NCBI GenBank assembly: GCA_003049485.1
Contig: PYST01000117.1
Coordinates: 40,803-104,802, forward strand
DNA: 64,000 bases
Direction of reading: 5' to 3'
Source of the DNA: Ophioceras dolichostomum
Taxonomy: Eukaryota; Ascomycota; Sordariomycetes; Magnaporthales; Ophioceraceae
In this document: positions 33,862-44,500 of the stretch, in pieces
Position numbering within the stretch: the stretch's first letter is position 1
Layout: every line of letters begins with the position of its first letter
Notes under the pieces: generated by a model
The model's database searches: none
What the model was told of the DNA's origin: nothing
The model's input: the letters and a program-made list of their open reading frames with translations, nothing else
Program-made: the position numbers and the translations under genes

Positions 33862-36313
33862 TCACACCTTCTCGGCAGGCACCACCGGCCGCCCCCGGCT
33901 CAGCCTCACCACGCGCCGCTCCCTCCACTCCATGCCCCAGTACCAGCTGACGACGGCGAGCGGGAAAAAAGACACGCCGATGAGCCCCAGGCCCAGGAAG
34001 GCGGCGGCGGGCCCCACGGTGGCGAGCATGGTGTCGATGAAGGCCACGCCGACGGCGCCGAGGCCGCAGCGGACGAGGTTGTTGATGGCCGTGGAGCTGG
34101 CGCCTTTTCCCGGGCACAGGTCCGAGACGAGCGTCTGGTTGAGGGCGAAGACGGCGTTGCTGGTGGCCGCGATGAGGAACTGCAGCGTCAGCGGCACCGC
34201 GATCCAGCCCGCGAGCGAGGTCAGGCCGGGGAAGGCGAGAGAGAAGCCGTAGGCAGCCGTGGAGGCGGCGAAGAGCGCCGAGATCCAGGGGAGGTTGCGG
34301 AGGCGGGCGTGCTCGATGGGGAAGTCGACGGGGAGATCCTTCGGCGGGACTTTGTACGTCTGTGGGAGGTCGTGCCGGATTTTGTAGGCGTCCGTGGCGC
34401 GGCGGAAGTCGCGCGTCATGAGCTTGCCTATGACGGTGGAACCGACGATGGTTCCTAGACCTATATTTTTGGTAGCACGCAGCAAGGTTAGCCATCCATC
34501 TGTTTTGTTTGTGTCTTTTCCTGGACCGGGCAAGCGAGCAAGCGTAACGTACCGTTCGGGAGAAATATGAGGCCGAGCTGGGCCTCGTCCAGTCCAAATC
34601 TCGACTTGAACAGGCCCGTCGTGCTCGCCGTGACCATGCTCCAGATCGTGTACACCACGCCGCCGAAAATCAGATTGCTCAGGATGTCCTTCTCCCCCAG
34701 GAGCCTGAGGGGCTCGACGAAGGTAGCCGCCGTGATCTTCTTCCTTTGCATGGGCTCATCGGGCTCCACAAGATTCGAGGGACCGCCCGTAATCTTCCAG
34801 ACCCACGGCTGGTAGATGCCGCCCAGCCGGAGAGACCCGTTCCCGGCGACGCTGCGCATGGTCTCGGGCAGGAAGAGCAGGATCATGACCAGCACGATCC
34901 CGGACAGGATGAGGAGGAAGATGAAGATGGACCGGAAGCCAAAGAGGCGCAGGAGACCGCCGCCGATGACGGGTCCGATGGCGATGCTAAAATTCCGAAC
35001 TGCCAGCCACCAACAGCCATGTTAGGGGAAGAGATTCGACCGACCCAGGCTCCCTACCAATCAAAGAGTGCTCCCGACAGAGGTAGTTGGTACTTACTGG
35101 CTTGATAGAAGCTGATATATGCGCCTCGTTCAGACGCTGGAGAGATGTCCTGGATGACGCCATTTCCTAAAGCCAGTTAGTTTCAGCTGCCACAAGTTGA
35201 CCGGTCGAACCCCATTCTTTCCACACCTAGCCCAATGCTCTCGCTAGCTTCCGCTCACTTACCTATGCTCACGGTCGAAGCACTGCCTGCTGACTGCAAT
35301 CCCCGGAAGATGAGCAGCACGGCAAAATTCGGGGAAAAGCTGAGACCGATGTTGGCAATGATGTACACGACGAAAGAGGCGATGTAGATCGGTCGCCGTC
35401 CGAGAGCGTCTGACAGTGAGCCCCAGAACAGCGGCGAGATGCCCTGGATGATCAGGTACGAAGTGATGGTCAGAGACACGGCTCCTAGGCTCACTCCGAG
35501 ATCCTAGCGTAACCCCACGACACGAATGTTAGCCCAAACAGAACAAGCCACTCAGGGGCGGGAGCTATCTATTCCACCCCCTTCTCAACCTAGGAGGTAC
35601 CTTACCAGACTGATGGCGTCAAGCGCCGGAAAGTAGATGTTGGACGACAACCCTGAGAACAAGCCGGCGACGCCAATGATGCCAACCAGCAGACGCTTCC
35701 GCCCCGGCGAGAACGCGGAATACGGCTCCTCCACCGCCGGCGGCCCTGCAAGGGGCGGCTCCGGATCCTCGAACGGATTCTGCGGCTGCGCAGCCTCGGC
35801 CTTCTCGGCAACAAACCGGTCATCAAATGGATTCTGCGGCTGCGACTGCGACTGCTGGGACTGCCACTGCTGCTCTTTGTTATAAGCAGCGTCGTAAGCA
35901 GCCCCCCCATCGGACGCACCTCGCATGTAATCGGTCCCCACGCCCACGCCCACGCCCGCCGGCAGCTCGCGGCCAGAGAAGCCCGAAAACCGACTGTTGG
36001 TGGAGGTGGTCATCACGGAACGCATTGTTGCTGCTGTTGAGGTGTGCTTGGATGACCGGCCACGGCGGGTCCGGCTGCTGGCGGCGTCGTCCCCGTCGTC
36101 GTCCTCCTCGTGGTAGCCGGCGGCGTCGTACCTGGGCTCGACGGTGAGGGCGTTCACGCCCTTGCTGACGGCCATGTAGACGCTCGCGCGGACGCTGTCG
36201 CGCACGTTGCTCCAGCCTTCCATTGTGGGCAGGGTGAGGCGGCGGGGGGAGAGGCGCCGGCCTGTGGAGGGGGGCCGGCTGGCGCTGGAGGACCTGGGCT
36301 CGGGCTCAGCCAT
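33862..36313 (-). CDS. MFS transporter, DHA1 (drug:H+ antiporter-1, Qdr/CexA-like)
   Basis: The predicted protein has 687 residues. Minus-strand exons are 36313-35606, 35503-35263, 35166-35098, 34999-34553 and 34460-33862, with phases consistent throughout. A 205-residue cytosolic N-terminus is rich in Ser/Arg/Gly and carries two NPFxD motifs (NPFDD at 161, NPFED at 179). The 12-TM core begins GVAGLFSGLSSNIYFPALDAIS. The loop 2-3 motif GSLSDALGRRPIYI, the GLQSAGSASTVSIGNGVI region and SERGAYISFYQA follow, then GPVIGGGLLRLFG (motif C region). These match fungal DHA1 carriers such as Qdr and the citrate exporter CexA. It likely exports organic cations, polyamines or organic acids at the plasma membrane by proton antiport; the substrate is undetermined. 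Confidence 0.88.
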
Positions 36314-37372
36314 CTTGTGTATCTGCCTACCTTTACCTAGGTAGGTACGTGACTGTTCTGCTGTCCTGCTGGTGAAGGTGTGATGCTGCTCTGCTCAGCG
36401 TGATGTGATGATGCTGGCCTCCTCGAGGAGGAGATGAGATCACCCGTCCGCGATGCTTCGAGAAGTTGTTCAAGATACATAGGAATCAAGTGGTATATTC
36501 TGGGATACCAGGACGAAACGGTGCCCCCCACCCCCAAGGCGTACGTATGTCTGTCTGGATAATTCGTTTCTACCATCCAGTCACGTCGGTCGGCAAGCAA
36601 GGAGGCAAGGAAAGGTGGAACGTCAGACCCAGTGCCGGGCCGCGACGACACGAGATGGACCAGTCCCAGCATTGCCGAACCATGAATCATAACGTTTGAA
36701 TGGATCAAACTTGGTTCCCCATATTAACACCAAAGTAGGTACCTAGGGGTCAATACGAAGTTGCTGTGATAGATAAGGTAGCCTCACGAAACCGGTGGCG
36801 ACGGTAGCCGCTAAAACTAGATGCCGCAGCGTTGCGGGTCTGAAACGACTAGGTAGGGCCGAACGCTCGGTCAGAACCTCTTACTCCGATGTCTCCTCCG
36901 AGAACGTCTCAAGGTGTTACAACACAGCCGCTGAGATGGAGAATATCCCTTTTTACTTCTAACGAGTGTTGTTCCGCTAGATGTTTTGGCAAAGATGCAG
37001 CCAAAATGGGGAGAGGTGAGGGCATCGGGACCCGGAGGTCTTGGCGATGTGCTGATGAGGGTGTAAGTCGGTGGGTGTCAACCACCCACCCTCCCAACTC
37101 GATAGTAGAAACACCAAACATCTTCTATCTTTCCCTGGTGGAATGTTCTCCTTGTGAACCCGAGTTCTCATCAGTTCCTCAACCTCTGTTTTGCTTTTCG
37201 CTGATGCTTCTTTACTTTTTTCATTTTTATTCAGAGTTCGGGGTTGAGCGAGTTCCGGTTCTTTGCACCGAACGTGGATTGCCTCGACTAAGGAGGTATC
37301 TAGATACCTCTACGCTTACGGTGTAAGCCGAGGTGGACGTGGACCGGCGAGAGAAGAAGACGTGCGAGCAAG
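36314..37372. other. Divergent spacer with TACCTAGGTA-type palindromes
   Basis: This is a shared upstream region between the DHA1 transporter (-) and the small membrane protein (+). It has TTACCTAGGTAGGTACG at 36333-36349, GTAGGTACCTAGG at 36735-36747, and a perfect palindrome AGGTATCTAGATACCT at about 37294-37309, roughly 65 bases before the downstream ATG. No gene is supported inside. Confidence 0.55.
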
Positions 37373-38147
37373 ATGAGGCTCAACAACCGCGCCGCGCCTC
37401 CGCCGCGCCTCCGCATCATCACCCCCAGAGACGAGGAAGATGGCCGCCCCGGAGCAGCGCGTTCGCAGTCCGCGAGGCCAACAGCCCTCGCACTCGAGCT
37501 GACGCCCATCAAGTCGTCCCCCTCCTCCACCTTCCCCTCCTCCATCACAAGCACAAGCGCCGGCCGGCAGTCGTCCCCGAGGACGTCGTCGACGACGCTT
37601 CCCGTCGCCGTCCAGTCGCCCCTGCGCTCCTCCTCACCACCACCCACCACCCTCCTCACGACAACCTCGATCGTGCGCACCACCCAGGCAGCGCCCGTCA
37701 CCGTCACGGCGTCGGTGTCGGTGTCGATCGAGAGCCCGACGAAGACCGTCTTCTTCCAGCAGCCGGCCGTCACGCTGCAGCAGCCGCAGACGGTCACGGT
37801 CACGGCCGGCGCCGTCGCGATGGAGTCCATGACGACGGGCGGGCTGATCGCCACCATGGTCGCGCCGGGCGTGGGGGCTCCTTCGGACGCCGTTGGGACC
37901 GGTGGGATCAGCGGGCCAGGGGCGGTTTTTGTAGGCGTCTTAGGTGGGATTGGTGAGTTTTTCCTACCTACGCTTTGCACAACACACATCTCGATTAGAA
38001 TATGACGACGACGATAGGGATACGAGAGTGCTTACGATACCTTACCTACCTACCTTAGCTGGAGTGGCCGTGCTCAGCATCGTGGGCATAATCTTGTGGC
38101 GGCGGCGGAGGAAAACGCAAAACTTCGCTGAGAAGTTGCGTTCGTGA
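37373..38147 (+). CDS. Small Ser/Thr-rich single-pass membrane protein
   Basis: The predicted protein has 222 residues, with exons 37373-37952 and 38059-38147 (GTGAGT donor, TTAG acceptor, phase 1). The N-terminal 180 residues are rich in Ser, Thr, Pro and Val, with TVTVTAGAV and SSPPPTTLLTTTSIV stretches suggesting O-glycosylation. One membrane helix spans the splice site (GAVFVGVLGGI joined to AGVAVLSIVGIILW). It is followed by RRRRKTQNFAEKLRS, a short basic cytosolic tail. No signal peptide is evident at this ATG. The architecture recalls the larger protein at 27686-29711, but I see no sequence identity strong enough to call them paralogues. Function unknown. Confidence 0.68.
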
Positions 38148-39714
38148 TCCATTGGATCATGTTCATGTTGGCTAGGTTGGTTGGGATATGAGCAACAAGG
38201 TCAGGACGCCAGGGCGGCCTTGAGTTGTTCGACCGCATACATATACAATCGACCAAAATTGTGCCATTGGTATTCTATACTTGGCCATTGGTATTCATAG
38301 ATATTATACCCATCAATATTTCTTCTGTAGGGGAGCGGGCGGGCGGGCAGGCATATAGATCATCACGGCTACTAGTTTTAGAAAAAGAGTTCTCTATAGA
38401 GATTGTCTTAGAATTCGGCAGACGTATTGGTCTTCATGGTCTCTCGAGCATCTTCATTTCTTTCTTCTGGCACTCCAGGGTGCTGAAGAGTCCCTGTATT
38501 TTCCAGCCGCTAGTTAGAGTGGACAACTGACCTGGGTAAACAAACACCAGGGACGGGTACGCCGTCCTCTTTCCTGCGTACACACTCTGGCCGGACGAGC
38601 GCATCGGCGAGCAGCCCGTTCTAGACGTTCTAGAACGGGCTGTATCATCATCCTCGCTGGCCCGCTCTGCACTTGATACCTTGAGATACCTTGGGAACAG
38701 GCTCCGTATAAAACCGTGCCACTCACTAGGCGGATGCGTGAGTGCTACATGGACCTGGGCGTATCTCTGGGCTCGGTGCCATGGGCGTGGCCTGGCCTGG
38801 CCTTGCTAAGCCTACGTCTACCTATGTAGGTAGGCAGGCAGTACTGACGAGGGGGGGATGAGAGGATGAGGGGATGCCACTATGATGTTAACTCGGTGTC
38901 TGAAGGGTGGCCCACGATGGGGGATAGGTTGCTCGACGTCTGGCGAGTGTGGACTGGGCGTGGGCTCTCGGCTGCCTATCACCTGCGAGACAGGGGGCGC
39001 TGCGAGGACGAAGCGTTATTTTTGGTTGTGCGCGAGGCTGAAGGCCCTTTTAGCTTTGTTCCTGTTGTCCTCCTACGGAGTAAGGACGCCGAAGACGACA
39101 GGATCAGATTCGTACATAGCTGCCCGATATTCGGTCCGTTCTATTAGGTACCTAGGTACCTTCAGCTCTCACACACCCCTTCCTCGCCTGCAGTCGGTGC
39201 CGTCGGTGAGCAATGGTACACCGAAGGCAGCACATGGCCGACAGGCCCTGTCTGGGGGCGGCGATGCCCTGTCCTGCTCTGCCCTGCCCTGCCCTGCTCA
39301 TCGGGATAACAGGGCGCCGGAGATGTGATGCGTGGGCCTGACTGAGTCTGCGATAGAGAGAGGCCTACGAGAGGAGGCGATAGTCTAAGCCAACCAACTT
39401 AACCACCCTGCAGGGTTTCACAGGTGGCTCGACCCTGCAGAGGTCTGCAAATGGCTCGACAACAAGTTTCGCCGGCCGCCGACGTAACGCAAGGGAGAGC
39501 GTGGTGCCATTTTTTTACCTTTGTCGCCGTCTCCCCTGCTCAGGCACGGTGAGTGAGGTGAGGCAAACGGTGGCATATAGTGCCCAAAATGCATATAACG
39601 TCAAGTCGAAGAACAGAACTTGTCTGACCTCTTTTCACCACCCCCCAGCTTGAGCCGGGGCATTCATCATGGTGCCCCCCCAAGGAGCACTGGGATATAA
39701 TACATTACTGGGAT
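38148..39714. other. Spacer with small palindromes and repeats
   Basis: No supported gene. The stretch holds a direct repeat (gccattggtattc, twice) at about 38260-38297 and a perfect hairpin at 38613-38641. Also present are a palindrome AGGTACCTAGGTACCT at about 39146-39161 and CCCTG repeats at about 39265-39297. Confidence 0.5.
38613..38641. repeat. Perfect 13-base inverted repeat with 3-base loop
   Basis: The arms AGCCCGTTCTAGA and TCTAGAACGGGCT are exact reverse complements separated by CGT. It stands alone in a spacer. It could be a protein-binding palindrome or a remnant of a small element; no gene end is obvious beside it. Confidence 0.85.
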
Positions 39715-40530
39715 ATGCTCAATCCGATACCCGCTCCGGAGCCAACTCCCGTTCTCCTTCGCCAGCTGCGGGATTGGGAGCGATTCCGGGCGAGCCAGGT
39801 GGCCACTCGGGAGGACGCGAAGCGCCAGGGGCGTTCTCTGCGCGAGCTCGAGGACAAACTCCGCCAGACTCGACGGGAGGTCGGCTTTGCCGATTGTGAG
39901 GTACGGCTTCACGAAGACGCCAAGCAGCAGAGCCAGGTGGACAATCTGCTTGAATATCAGTGCTTTCACTTCCGCAAACATTGGAACCTGGAAAAGATTC
40001 TCGCCGGTGCACAGAAGAGGCTGGAGGAGAACCCCTACCGCGAGAGCTAGGACACTTGCAAGGGTAGGGTGGAGAGGCACAGTTTCTTCCTGCAATGGAT
40101 CGAGCAGAAACACGTCGAGTTAGTCGGTCTACGCCCACGGCCCGCAGGCGGAGATAGAGACGACGGAGGTGACCTGCGGGAGGACACCGGGAAACGGCCC
40201 AGGGGTTGGCCCGGGAGGAAAGAGCAGCCCAAGGCTCGCGCGGTCCTCGGCGACGCCGGGGTGTCGAAGCTCAGGAAACAGCCGCTCCGGCGGAGCGCGC
40301 TCATCAGAGGCGGGGTAGATCCCGTCGACGCACTCCCGGCCGACGCACTCCCGGCCGACGCACTCCCCGCCGACGCACTCCGGCCGACGCACTCCCCGCC
40401 GACGCAGTCCCCACCCCCTCCCCGCCTCCCGATGATTTGCGGCAGCCCGTCCCGCAGCAGGCAGGAAGGCAGCGCGAGCGCGAGGTGGCCGACGGAGCAA
40501 ACCGCGAGCTGCCGGCGGGCGGTCTCTTGA
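39715..40530 (+). pseudogene. Broken coiled-coil ORF with one in-frame stop
   Basis: The ATG at 39715 opens MLNPIPAPEPTPVLLRQLRD, a charged, coiled-coil-like frame (RSLRELEDKLRQTRREV and QKRLEENPYRES). It stops at TAG 40048-40050, then continues in the same frame with FFLQWIEQKHVELVGLRPR and a DALPA tandem repeat to a second stop at 40530. One nonsense codon in an otherwise open 272-codon frame suggests a decayed gene. A frame shift into REREVADGANRELPAGG near 40470 could be a further lesion. An intron over the TAG was considered but no good donor/acceptor pair was seen. It sits 260 bases from a solo LTR. No family is recognised. Confidence 0.35.
40327..40410 (+). repeat. 15-base GC-rich tandem repeat
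   Basis: About five copies of a GACGCACTCCCGGCC-like unit are present, some shortened to 12 bases. They encode DALPA repeats in the plus frame of the broken ORF. Confidence 0.8.
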
Positions 40531-40793
40531 CCAGACTCTCATAGGAGGGGTATCGAAGCCAAGCGCAAAGCCAAGCGCGAAGCCAAGAACGGTAGCCAAA
40601 TCGGCACCAGCACCGAAGCCCCGCGCGCAGGGAGGGACGGTGGTCGAGACCAGGACCAGGAGCGGCCGAGTGTCGAGGAAGCCGGACAGGCTGGTGCCCG
40701 ACGCGCGGTAGTCAGGCGCTGGTAGGCAAGCGCCTTGGCCGTGCTGGGGACGAGGTAGACTGGTTGGCACCTGGCTGGGTCTGACTGGGCGGC

Positions 40794-41264
40794 TGTTACA
40801 ACCTGCCAAGACATGTCAGCGTTGTAAGCGCGTGACCACGATTGGTCACGTAAGCACGGCAACCCACGAGGACAGGAGCGACCACAAGACAATTGGCCAC
40901 GGGGCGATGGCACCGAGACAAATGGCACAAGACCTGCGGGCAGGAGGACATTGGACGACCAGGTGGCGATAGCACCTGGGATGGCACCTGTGATGCGGTG
41001 TCTCAAGCGAGTCACCGGACACAGCTCCCCAACAGGCTTGGCCTGTTGCTTGAGAATTATTTAGGAGCAGCGAGCTTCCCTCGCTGCTCACACCAGTCTC
41101 TACCTAGACAGCTTTCAATCTAAGTCTTTGTCTGATTCTCAGAGAAAGAGGCAACGCGCCTTACGCTACCCTTATTGCCCAGTGCACCTGACTTTCTGCC
41201 AACATAAACCCTTCACCAACAGACCCTTACCCTAACGAACCAGAGTAAGAGTCTGGGCGTAACA
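40794..41264. mobile_element. Solo LTR of a Ty3/gypsy- or copia-type retrotransposon
   Basis: The 471-base element begins TGTTACAACC and ends GGGCGTAACA, so it has the TG...CA ends and a 6-base terminal inverted repeat (TGTTAC/GTAACA) typical of LTRs. It is flanked by a perfect 5-base duplication, GCGGC, at 40789-40793 and 41265-41269, the hallmark of retroviral-type integration. There is no internal region, so it is a solo LTR left by recombination between two LTRs. It contains a hairpin (GAGCAGCGAG/CTCGCTGCTC at about 41052-41076) just after an AT-rich TATTTA stretch that could be the promoter. Confidence 0.85.
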
Positions 41265-41533
41265 GCGGCCAGGCTTGATGGCTCGGGGTCCGCATAACTC
41301 CTGCTTCCATCTCGCAGCTCCCCTCCCACTCGCCATGACCGATCCTCAGTCCAACGCCTATCCCCTCCCCCACTCATCAAAGGGACGAACCGGGTTATTA
41401 GTTAGTTGCCTGGCGTTCTCAGGAAGTGAGGCTACTGGACGATGACGCCGTCCACGTGCTCCACCTTGCCGTCGCCTCGCAACGGTGATCTGTCTGTCTC
41501 CCCCTTCCACCCCGGGCCCTGCTGCAGGTGATG

Positions 41534-41568
<35 letters not shown>

Positions 41569-44500
41569 TATGGAGTCAAGGAGAGAGTGCAATGAGACTT
41601 CCCTGCCAACACACCCCGCCCCCCGCCCCCTGGCTTACTAGGACAGAGGAGGACAGTCCTACGGGATACTACCTAGTTGTAGCAGTTCTTGGACGTGAAT
41701 GGCGTGCTCGAAATGCCGGCAGTTGGTTGGCTGACCAAGGCAGAGAAAGAACACAAGGGAGCTGAAAGAATGAGATGATACGCAGTACCTGAGTAGCCGA
41801 GGTACCTACCTAGGTAGTCAACAGAGCTGGATTCTGAATTTGACTGATATCTGAAATCATGCACGCTGCCTAGTACACTTGGAAGAGAACGCGACCGGCC
41901 GGCCCGTTCCAGTCTTGTCTGAACACACATTTGCCCACGTCCTTCTCATCCATCAGCAAACTTTTCGACATTGCGTTAGCCCTAAATCTACACTCACCTA
42001 GGTGCCAGGTAAAAAAGTACCTCTAGGGAGATTAGATAGGTATGTACCTAGGTACCTGGATAAGTATCTAGGTAGGTTCCTATGGTATACTTATGGCGGT
42101 GGAATGGAGATTCGATTTCGTTCGTTCCCTCTCTCGCCACCTTGCAGTCACAGAAGCCAGTTGCACACGGCGTGACTTGGCATGTCAATCGGCCTTGGTA
42201 GTCAAAATAATATAACTGCATAAAAAAGTTTGCCAAGGTAAGACGTGTATACATCTTCGGAATAAACTAAGTGAGGAGAACGTATGAGAGATCCGCTTCC
42301 TGTGTCGATGCCAGACGGTGTGCTCGGCAAAGTGGTGCTTGGTGGCTACCTAGGTACACAGTGGGTCGAGACGGAGATGGCTGTTGATCCGACCCCTCGA
42401 GAGGCAGATGAGCTCGACCCGTTTCCCAGCAGGGGACGCGTTTGATGTAAGCGGTGTTTGTCCGGACGCAGCCCACGACAGCGGCTGTAAGTTGGTGTTT
42501 TGTTGAGAAGACCGACAAGGACTGGAATTCATCTATGTGGCGATGCAACCACCTGTGGCGGGAGGGCGCAACGAAACAGTGAAGCACGTGGCTGTTCGCA
42601 GAGCAAACCTCGCGAGCTGCAGAAACGGGCTACCTACCGCGCACCTGAGTAGGAATGGCCGGCGATGTAGCAGTATGGCTCCCCGGGAGCGGAACATCCG
42701 AGCATACGGGGTGGGGAAACGGGAAACGGGGCAGCCGTTTGCTAAGCCACAAGCCGCCGGCTTCATGGGGGGCGGTGGGCTCAGCCTCACTTACTTCGTC
42801 ACCTCTTTTCTCTCGGCCGGATGCCGTTCCGAAGCGGGGCGGAGGGTTCATCTTCAGCTTTCCCTCTCTCTCCTCCGTGAATTGCAGCGTCGTGCTATAG
42901 GTAGGTGGGTAGACGAGGAACTGGGGAGGCGGGAGGGATCTGCTGGGGCCGTGAGCACGTGGAGAATAGGGGTCGTGTGCGAGCGGCGGGCGAGTGAGTG
43001 AGAGTGCCTGGAGGATCGATTGGAAGAACTTGGGCTCCACACTGCATATCTCCAGCGCAGGATGGAAGGGGAAAAAAAAAAAACAGAAAACGGGAGGCCG
43101 CCCACGGTCCTACGTGTGCGCGGTCGGGCGCGGGCGAGCGTACGACTTTGTAAGTCATTACTAGTTGTACTCCGTTGCTGCGACTTTGTTGTCGAGGAGG
43201 AAACTGGGTCGGGCTCCGGGAAGATCGTGTGCCTTGAGACAGACTTGAAACCTGGAGGGGGTTGCGCCCAGCTGGGCGAGATGGATGCTCAAACCTGCCG
43301 CTTGGACTTGACAATGACAAATTGGTTTCGCTGGAAAGGGAAAGATTTCGCTAGATCCCTTCAATTCGTGGGGATCTTTTCTTTGAGTTGGGTCGTTGTT
43401 GAGCAGAGCTTCGAATCGCAGTCTCCTGAGGTTTGGTCTAATTACCCATTTCGGGTGGACTGGTATATAAAAGACGACTTCTGATTCGTCCAGGGCTTCA
43501 TTCTTCGCTCTGTCTTTCGCCTGTGCCCCTACGAACGAGCTCCTTACTACAATTGCACGTGCTGCTGAAACGCCGCATGTGCTCCCTCCTCCTGTATTGG
43601 TAAGCCCGGAAGCGGCGGAGAGTCAGAAGCAGAAGAGAGAAAAAAGGGTGGAGGCTATTCGCATCGCATCGATGCGTTGTACACGCCGTCGAAGGAATTC
43701 CGAGCAGCTATGCGGCGCTCGTTGTTGGCTGGCTCGTAGCATGACGCTGCAGTGCTGCTTAGTGCCAGCATCATCATCATCACACAGCTGTGTCAAACCT
43801 GGCTGTCTTTGGGTTTTGATTCGCCGATTCTCGGAGAATTTTTCCACGATTCCGTTGGATTTCCCTTGACTAGAAATGAAAAAGATGGGATGGTTTTTTT
43901 TTCTCCCTCTTTTCTTTAACCTTCTCTCCCGTGTTCGTTCTCTGTTCGTTGCGCTGGTGGGTGTAGAAACCTCTTTGGAATGGTGTGGTCGAAGGGGGGG
44001 ATTGAGATTGAACATCATCATCGACTTCAGGGTTCATCACGGCTGTTGCCTTTCGGATCCCCTGCAGGGACCGAAGCAAAAACTTTGATATGGTGAGGCT
44101 TCTCAGATTCTCAGAACTGCTAGTGACGATGCTTAAGGGGCCACCCCTTGTCGGCGATTCGACAGGGGTTCAGCACATCATAGCTTCACCAGGCCGCTTT
44201 CGGACAACCTTTTTGCGTGGAAGCTATCACTTGTTGACCGCATGGCATCCTGACCTCAAGTGATTTTCTGGTTTGACACTCATGGCGCGATGCAAGCCCC
44301 TGGGAAAGCCGAATCTGAACTTGAACCTGACGCGCTTGATATCTCGTGCAAGCTCACTCTTTCCATCCCACGGTTGTGCAGGGACTACTGGCTGCTCGGT
44401 TCGGCAGGAAGCGGAGTTACAAACACGTTTCTATGTGTGCAAGATGGTGACGGACGGCGGGACCTGTTGGTATGACAGGAGTAGTACCTTTTAAGTATGT

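Noticed and set aside
33346..34458. Plus-strand 370-codon frame opposite the DHA1 transporter
   Set aside because: Its second half is antisense to the last exon of the transporter and shows the His/Glu/Gly/Arg bias of a shadow frame.
35190..35215. GGTTCGACC on the minus strand resembling a tRNA B box
   Set aside because: It lies in an intron of the DHA1 gene and no A box or cloverleaf could be drawn around it.
36914..37110. Another TGTTACAAC start resembling the solo LTR end
   Set aside because: No matching GTAACA end with a duplicated flank was found downstream.
44282..44494. Short Cys-containing plus-strand frame that could be a small secreted protein
   Set aside because: No signal peptide, only 70 codons, and no supporting splice or promoter features.
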